A stretch of 64,000 nucleotides of DNA from Shewanella abyssi (GTDB lineage Bacteria > Pseudomonadota > Gammaproteobacteria > Enterobacterales > Shewanellaceae): assembly GCF_023284025.1 (NCBI RefSeq), contig NZ_JAKIKR010000003.1, positions 1 through 64,000 on the forward strand. The letters are read 5' to 3'. Numbering within the stretch: position 1 is the first letter of the stretch; each line of letters begins with the position of its first letter. Below the pieces are notes generated by a model. That model did no database searches, was not told where the DNA came from, and saw only the letters and a list, made by a program, of their open reading frames with translations. The position numbers and the translations under genes are program-made. Below, one piece after another: positions 59,487 through 64,000 of the stretch.

Positions 59487-59798
59487 TCAGATATTTCTAC
59501 TTCTTTTTCCAAAGAAAGCTTCAAATAACATAACCCAATCAGCCATTAAGCTATAAAAGGGGTATTTGAATGTCGCTGGTCTGTTCTTTTCAAATACAAG
59601 GTGTCCAATCCAAGCAAAGCTATAGCCAATCACAGGGAGCGAACATAGCAGCAACCATTGCCCTGAATAGAACGTGAGAATTGTCACTAAGATAACAAGA
59701 CAACTACCAATATAGTGTAGTGCTCTGCATGTTCTATTTTGGTGCTGCGAAAGGTAAAATGGATAGAACTCAGCGAAGTTACTAAAGCGTTTAGTCAT
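59487..59798 (-). CDS. Mpo1-like (DUF962/YGL010w) membrane protein
   Basis: 103 residues, two or three membrane helices. Conserved His/Asn pattern HQNRTCRALHYIGS near residue 19 and GHLVFEKNRPA near 66 match Mpo1, a yeast iron-dependent dioxygenase of 2-hydroxy fatty acids. Activity in bacteria is not established. It overlaps the GNAT gene upstream by eight bases, so both are co-transcribed. Confidence 0.85.
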   Translation of the reverse strand: MTKRFSNFAEFYPFYLSQHQNRTCRALHYIGSCLVILVTILTFYSGQWLLLCSLPVIGYSFAWIGHLVFEKNRPATFKYPFYSLMADWVMLFEAFFGKRSRNI

Positions 59799-60429
59799 TC
59801 ACCTGGCCTCGATGAAACATCAGCTCACCGGTCACATTTCCTATCTCTAGATCTTCCAATTTGTCAAAACCATGATTCGAAAATAATACAATATTTGCAG
59901 GGTTGCTAACAAATACACCTACGCCATCAAGCTCTGGTTGCTCATCACACCAGCTCAATACTGTTTTAACCAATTGGCTACCGTAACCTTTGCCTTGCTC
60001 ATTTGTTGATATCGCAATGAACTGCAAAATACCGCAATTATTACTGGGCAAATGCTCAATAATTTGGTGTTCTTTTTTGATCCAAGCTTGAGTTGATTGC
60101 CAGCCGGCACTGACCAACATTTTTAAGCGCCAATGCCAGTAACGAGCTTCGCCTAACGGTACTTGCTGAGTTGCAATACATGCCACACCTATTAATCGTT
60201 CACCGACAAATATGCCTATCAAGCCCTGCTCTTGCTGCCAAAGCTCATTTAACTCTTCACGAATAGCGCCTCGCAGTTTTTGTTCATATTGAACTTTATC
60301 ATCGTGATATAGCGCATCGATAAAAAAAGGATCATCGTGATAAGCATTATAAAGAATAGAGGCAGCAATACGTAAATCTTCAGCTGTTAAATAGACGGCT
60401 CGGCACGCTTCCATGGTTTGATTTTCCAT
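59791..60429 (-). CDS. GNAT-family N-acetyltransferase
   Basis: 212 residues, one GNAT domain. The acetyl-CoA pyrophosphate loop is NEQGKGYGSQLV (about residues 146-157) preceded by the strand ILQFIAIS; the C-terminal strand and helix FSNHGFDKLEDLEIG complete the fold. Substrate unknown. AGGG lies about 7 bp before ATG 60429, immediately next to a CRP/FNR-like site. Confidence 0.85.
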   Translation of the reverse strand: MENQTMEACRAVYLTAEDLRIAASILYNAYHDDPFFIDALYHDDKVQYEQKLRGAIREELNELWQQEQGLIGIFVGERLIGVACIATQQVPLGEARYWHWRLKMLVSAGWQSTQAWIKKEHQIIEHLPSNNCGILQFIAISTNEQGKGYGSQLVKTVLSWCDEQPELDGVGVFVSNPANIVLFSNHGFDKLEDLEIGNVTGELMFHRGQVND

Positions 60430-60439
60430 TGTTATTTCC

Positions 60440-60456
60440 CTTGATCTAGATCACAT
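60440..60456. promoter_or_regulatory. CRP/FNR-like binding site
   Basis: TTGATCTAGATCAC (60441-60454) differs by one base from the FNR consensus TTGAT-N4-ATCAA. Read on minus, TGTGATCTAGATCAA differs by one base from the CRP consensus TGTGA-N6-TCACA. It is 12 bp upstream of the GNAT start codon, where binding would more likely repress. Confidence 0.45.
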
Positions 60457-60646
60457 TAGCACCAATGTAACAAGCCCATAGGAAAGTGCAATTAATAATC
60501 AAATATCACGTTATGCTCTATTTAATATCGATAAAAAACTGCTATAGATGAGTCATTCACTGTCGAAAATTATCTGCACATAACATGGAGGCTGAGCCCA
60601 TTTTCAACCATACTGGAAGCTACACGATATAGGCGGAGCAAAAACG

Positions 60647-60877
60647 ATGGACACCACCCCTCTTGATCTCGAACATCTATTTCAACAGCTGGGTTTACAA
60701 AGCGATAGCAAAGCAATTGAATCGTTCGTAAAAAAACATACTATTGCCGAAGGGCAGCTTATTCATCACGCTGAATTTTGGACTGTATCACAACAACATT
60801 TTCTAGCGGAGGCATTAGCAGAAGATGCCCAATGGTCAGATTTAATTGACCATTTAGACACCCTTTTAAGAAAGTGA
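60647..60877 (+). CDS. DUF2789 family protein
   Basis: 76 residues, small helical protein: LDLEHLFQQLGLQSDSKAIE near the start and FWTVSQQHFLAEALAEDAQW in the middle are typical of DUF2789. No membrane segment. AGGCGGAG stands about 9 bp before the ATG. Function unknown. Confidence 0.85.
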   Translation: MDTTPLDLEHLFQQLGLQSDSKAIESFVKKHTIAEGQLIHHAEFWTVSQQHFLAEALAEDAQWSDLIDHLDTLLRK

Positions 60878-60900
60878 TTTACCGATAATATAAAGGTTAT

Positions 60901-61272
60901 CTATATTTTGCTATAAGCCTTTTCGCCCCAACCCACAACCGCATTATTACTAATAACAACGGGAGTGCACTCATTTTTGGTGGTTTTACCGTCGCCCTTC
61001 ATCCTTTGTGTACGATAAAATAGTACATGTACCTCTTTATCTTGTTGGATATAGGCTTCATTAAAATCAGCAGTTCCCATTAAGGTCGTCACCTGATCTC
61101 TTGACATACCTAAAGATATCCTCGCAAGGTTTTCACGGTTACTCTCTTGTGTTGTTTCCCAACTTCCGTTGTGGTCCCAATCAGATTCATCATCACCCAC
61201 ATTGATCACGCAACCAGTTAACCCTATGCTTGCTATCCCAAAAAACGCTAAACTTAGTAGATTATTCTTCAC
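60901..61272 (-). CDS. DUF3192 lipoprotein
   Basis: 123 residues starting with GTG 61272 (AGGAAG 5 bp upstream). Lipoprotein signal with lipobox LTGC (Cys21), then a DUF3192/SmpA-like domain with ISLGMSRDQVTTLMGTADF and VLFYRTQRMKGDGKTTKNEC. The 'LGMs-x-x-q-V-x-x-l-lG-x-P' pattern recalls BamE-type envelope lipoproteins. Role unknown. Confidence 0.82.
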   Translation of the reverse strand: MKNNLLSLAFFGIASIGLTGCVINVGDDESDWDHNGSWETTQESNRENLARISLGMSRDQVTTLMGTADFNEAYIQQDKEVHVLFYRTQRMKGDGKTTKNECTPVVISNNAVVGWGEKAYSKI

Positions 61273-61420
61273 ATTAACTTCCTGTATTTATATTGATTTT
61301 ATAATCACAAATAAAGCAAACAACATGCCAACAGTTAACGCGTTGTTTTATAATGACTTTAACTATGTTCATTACAGTTAACTAACTAAATATACTCATG
61401 AGTAAGGAATTTAACCAACG

Positions 61421-61780
61421 ATGAGCCCTCTAGACCAAGTACTCTGCGCCGCCAAACAGCTCAGCGATGAAGGGAAAAACCCCACTCTTGCATTAATTAA
61501 AACAAAGCTAGGAATGAGCATTGCGATGCCAACGCTTATCCAGGGCTTACAACAGTACAAATCAATGAATGCGACCGACAAAGCGGCCATTCCTACAAAA
61601 GCCCAGTTGAACGCATCAGTACCAGCTGCTCAACTGTCTCCAGTCAATACTGAACAGCAGCAAAAAATTGAACAATTGGAGCGTGAGCTATTAGTACTGA
61701 AAACGGACTATCAAGCAGTATGCCAAAGATTAACAGCACTAGAATCTGCGTTGCTTAACGCTGATGAGGCAAAGAAATAA
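61421..61780 (+). CDS. Uncharacterised protein, possible DNA-binding N-terminus and coiled coil
   Basis: 119 residues. The first 45 residues (CAAKQLSDEGKNPTLALIKT KLG...) resemble the helix-turn-helix start of KfrA-like proteins; residues 78-115 (QQKIEQLERELLVLKTDYQA VCQRL) form a coiled coil. No confident family. Its stop overlaps the start of the zinc-ribbon gene (TAATG), so the two are co-expressed and may act together. Confidence 0.7.
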   Translation: MSPLDQVLCAAKQLSDEGKNPTLALIKTKLGMSIAMPTLIQGLQQYKSMNATDKAAIPTKAQLNASVPAAQLSPVNTEQQQKIEQLERELLVLKTDYQAVCQRLTALESALLNADEAKK

Positions 61781-62553
61781 TGCATGTCATCGAATTAAGG
61801 TTTGAGTGTTTTGATAACACCACTATTACGGCCGCAGAGAAAGCCATTAATGGTCTGTTAGAAGCTTATCGTGCCAATGGACAAATACTGGGCCGAGAAT
61901 TTGCCGTGGCTTTCAATGATGGTGAGTTTAGAGCTCGCTTGTTGATGCCTGAAAAAAGTAGCCTTGCAAAACGGTTTAATAGCCCTTGGGTTGAGCAGAC
62001 TTTAGCGGAATTAACAGACGCTAAATTGCTTGCTCCCCGTGAGAAGTACATAGGCCAAGATATCAATTCAGAAGTGTCTAGCCAAGAGACACCGAGTTGG
62101 CAGCTGCTTTATACCAGTTATGTGCATATGTGCTCACCGCTAAGAAATGGCGATACACTGCAACCTATCCCACTTTACCAACTGCCCGCGACAGCCAATG
62201 GCGATCATAAGCGCTTGATCCGCTGGCAAACCGAATGGCAAGCTTGTGATGAACTGCAAATGGCGGCGGGCACAAAAGCTGAGTTTGCCGCACTTGAGCA
62301 ACTGACGAACCATGACAGTGATCTGTCTAGGCGTGGCTGGGACTTGCGCGGTCGAGTTGAGTACCTCACTGAAATACCAACCTATTACTACCTCTATCGA
62401 GTCGGCGGTGAAAGCCTAGCCAATGAGAAAAAACGTTGCTGTCCAAAGTGCGGCAGTGATGAGTGGCTATTAGATGAGCCACTGTTAGATATGTTTCACT
62501 TTCGCTGTGAACCCTGTCGTATCGTATCAAACATCTCTTGGGATCATCTTTAA
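61780..62553 (+). CDS. DUF2310 zinc-ribbon protein
   Basis: 257 residues. Most of the protein is a conserved family of unknown role; near the C-terminus CCPKCGSDEW and FRCEPCRIVSN give a four-cysteine zinc ribbon (about residues 219-246). Often annotated as possibly nucleic-acid binding. It is coupled to the preceding gene and convergent with syd. Confidence 0.82.
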   Translation: MHVIELRFECFDNTTITAAEKAINGLLEAYRANGQILGREFAVAFNDGEFRARLLMPEKSSLAKRFNSPWVEQTLAELTDAKLLAPREKYIGQDINSEVSSQETPSWQLLYTSYVHMCSPLRNGDTLQPIPLYQLPATANGDHKRLIRWQTEWQACDELQMAAGTKAEFAALEQLTNHDSDLSRRGWDLRGRVEYLTEIPTYYYLYRVGGESLANEKKRCCPKCGSDEWLLDEPLLDMFHFRCEPCRIVSNISWDHL

Positions 62554-62564
62554 ATCATACTCAC

Positions 62565-62598
62565 AAAAAAGGTCTAAATTGCAGAACAATTTAGACCT
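62565..62598. terminator. Terminator between DUF2310 gene and syd
   Basis: AGGTCTAAATTG / CAATTTAGACCT, a perfect 12-bp stem with a 5-base loop. On the minus strand it is followed by TTTTTT, so it is a strong end for syd; the plus-strand U-tract is weak. Confidence 0.85.
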
Positions 62599-62646
62599 CT
62601 TACTTTCAAACTTTTAGTTCAAGCTTCTGTCTGTATGCATTAGCCA

Positions 62647-63294
62647 CTATTTGCCAAGCAGGTTACGCCACATCATTTTCATTCGCTGCCAAATGCCTGG
62701 ATGGTCCAGTACCGGCATATCCTCTTCCACCTGCTTAACCGGTGGCGTCACTCGCGCTCTCAGCTCAGCGATAAAACCATTTAACGAATCTGCTAATTTT
62801 TCACTCTGAGTTTCCCCAGGAATTTCAATCCAAACACTGCCATCAGTATTGTTCACAGTGATCATTTTATCTTCATCATCAAACACACCAATAAACCAGG
62901 TAGGATCTTGTTTGAGCTTCTTTTTCATCATTAAGTGGCCAATGATATTTTGCTGCAAATACTCAAAATCAGTCTGACTCCACGCCTGCAATAACTCCCC
63001 CGTTCCCCAAGGTGAGTCAAACATCAAAGGCGCCGAAAAATGTGCCCCATAAAATGCGCTGAGATCTGCATGCAAAGATAGCTCAAGTGCATGTTCAACA
63101 TTCTCGAAAACGCCTGGCTCCTCACGCAATACTGACTTCCATTGCAATGCATCTTCGGTTTCAACATCAACGTCACCCAAAATACACTCGGACGGCTGTT
63201 GCTGCGCATAGTAACGCGGGTACTCTCCCAACGTGTCTAAGTAGGCTTGTTGGTAGTCGTTTAAAAAAATATCCAGAGCAGGTAAAGAAGACAC
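62647..63294 (-). CDS. syd: SecY-interacting protein Syd
   Basis: 215 residues (E. coli 181, so somewhat longer at the C-terminus). [40 protein letters not shown] and the [21 protein letters not shown] region are conserved Syd blocks. It binds SecY at the inner face of the membrane and has been linked to quality control of the translocon. Divergent from queF as in E. coli. Confidence 0.93.
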   Translation of the reverse strand: MSSLPALDIFLNDYQQAYLDTLGEYPRYYAQQQPSECILGDVDVETEDALQWKSVLREEPGVFENVEHALELSLHADLSAFYGAHFSAPLMFDSPWGTGELLQAWSQTDFEYLQQNIIGHLMMKKKLKQDPTWFIGVFDDEDKMITVNNTDGSVWIEIPGETQSEKLADSLNGFIAELRARVTPPVKQVEEDMPVLDHPGIWQRMKMMWRNLLGK

Positions 63295-63352
63295 TTAGCC
63301 GATCCCAAAATAAGTTATAATGAAGATCTATTTTGACATGGAAACCGTATTG

Positions 63353-64000
63353 ATGACACAACATCATGATGCCTATAGTGACGCACCCGAGCTTTCACAA
63401 CTTACATTAGGAAAGTCGACTGGCTACCAAGAGCAGTATGATGCGTCTTTACTGCAAGGCGTGCCACGCAAGTTGAACCGTGATGCTATCGCCCTAACCC
63501 ATGAATTACCGTTTCACGGTTGTGATATTTGGACTGGATATGAGCTTTCATGGCTTAATGCTAAAGGCAAACCTATGGTCGCCATTGCGGAGTTTAGCTT
63601 AGACTTTAACAGTGCCAACCTAATTGAATCGAAGTCGTTTAAGCTATATTTAAACAGCTTTAACCAGACTCAATTTGATGACGTACAGGCAGTAGAGTCG
63701 ACGTTAACCAAAGACCTACGGGACTGTGCACAAGGTGATGTTAGTGTAAAAGTGATTGAACCAAAGAACTTTCACCATCAACGTATTGTAGAGCTACCAG
63801 GCACCTGTATCGATGACTTAGATATTGAAGTCAGTGATTACAGCTTTAACCCAGACTACCTTATCGACAGTGTTGATAACAAAGCGATAGTTGCCGAGAC
63901 CTTAACCTCAAATCTACTTAAATCAAATTGCTTGATCACCTCTCAGCCTGATTGGGGTACGGTCATGATCCGTTATCAAGGGCCTAAAATCGATCGCGAA
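63353..64000 (+). CDS. queF: 7-cyano-7-deazaguanine reductase QueF (partial, runs off right edge)
   Basis: 216 residues are present, with the 3' end outside the window (E. coli 282). Type II QueF: the signature [15 protein letters not shown] at 92-106 binds substrate and Cys193 in [15 protein letters not shown] is the catalytic nucleophile that forms the thioimide with preQ0. It reduces preQ0 to preQ1 for queuosine in tRNA. Start ATG 63353, 58 bp from syd on the other strand. Confidence 0.95.
   Translation, partial: MTQHHDAYSDAPELSQLTLGKSTGYQEQYDASLLQGVPRKLNRDAIALTHELPFHGCDIWTGYELSWLNAKGKPMVAIAEFSLDFNSANLIESKSFKLYLNSFNQTQFDDVQAVESTLTKDLRDCAQGDVSVKVIEPKNFHHQRIVELPGTCIDDLDIEVSDYSFNPDYLIDSVDNKAIVAETLTSNLLKSNCLITSQPDWGTVMIRYQGPKIDRE

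Overview
The window looks like a chromosomal segment of a marine gammaproteobacterium, most likely Shewanella or a close relative. The evidence is the gene order and protein families: rcsF-trmO near proS, the complete rpsB-tsf-pyrH-frr-uppS-cdsA-dxr-rseP-bamA-skp-lpxD-fabZ-lpxA-lpxB-rnhB-dnaE-tilS block, the yqcA-truC-yqcC ... syd-queF block, families such as DUF3549, DUF3301, DUF3718, DUF2789 and DUF3192, and an octaheme c-type cytochrome. No rRNA, tRNA, CRISPR array, insertion sequence or prophage was seen.

Layout. 1-4.8 kb: a 3' gene fragment, the envelope-stress lipoprotein RcsF, tRNA methyltransferase TrmO, an acetyltransferase, a DHFR-like reductase and ProS. 4.8-19 kb: a minus-strand accessory operon (porin, LivG-like ATPase, long-chain acyl-CoA-synthetase-like ligase, LivH, LivM, LivK, LivF, PaaK-like ligase). 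It is divergent from a giant SSS-domain hybrid histidine kinase (CrbS/MxtR type), which is followed by a convergent LuxR-type response regulator (CrbR/ErdR type). The inferred role is sensing, uptake and CoA activation of an organic acid, with the substrate unknown. 19-24 kb: patatin phospholipase, SGNH esterase, CPA2 antiporter and a diguanylate cyclase. 24-44 kb: minus-strand housekeeping block for translation, isoprenoid and phospholipid precursors, outer-membrane assembly, lipid A and replication. 44-50 kb: map, glnD and dapD on plus, a DUF3718 protein, and purU on minus.

50-64 kb: the conserved yqcA-truC-yqcC and syd-queF blocks flank an accessory stretch with an octaheme lipoprotein cytochrome, a divergent MarR regulator, decayed DNA and, most notably, two tandem non-coding elements on the minus strand. 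The larger (about 58.2-58.65 kb) carries 28 GGA motifs and ends in a strong terminator. The smaller (about 58.87-59.08 kb) carries 13 GGA motifs and also ends in a perfect terminator. Each is preceded by a copy of TGTGAGAGATCTCTTACA/T, matching the UvrY/SirA/GacA box. I read them as CsrB/CsrC-family CsrA-sequestering sRNAs. In E. coli csrB lies between yqcC and syd, so position supports the call.

Starts were moved to internal codons where Shine-Dalgarno sequences, promoters or family lengths demanded it (proS, livF-like, sensor kinase, patatin, rnhB, tilS, tsf, rpsB, cytochrome).
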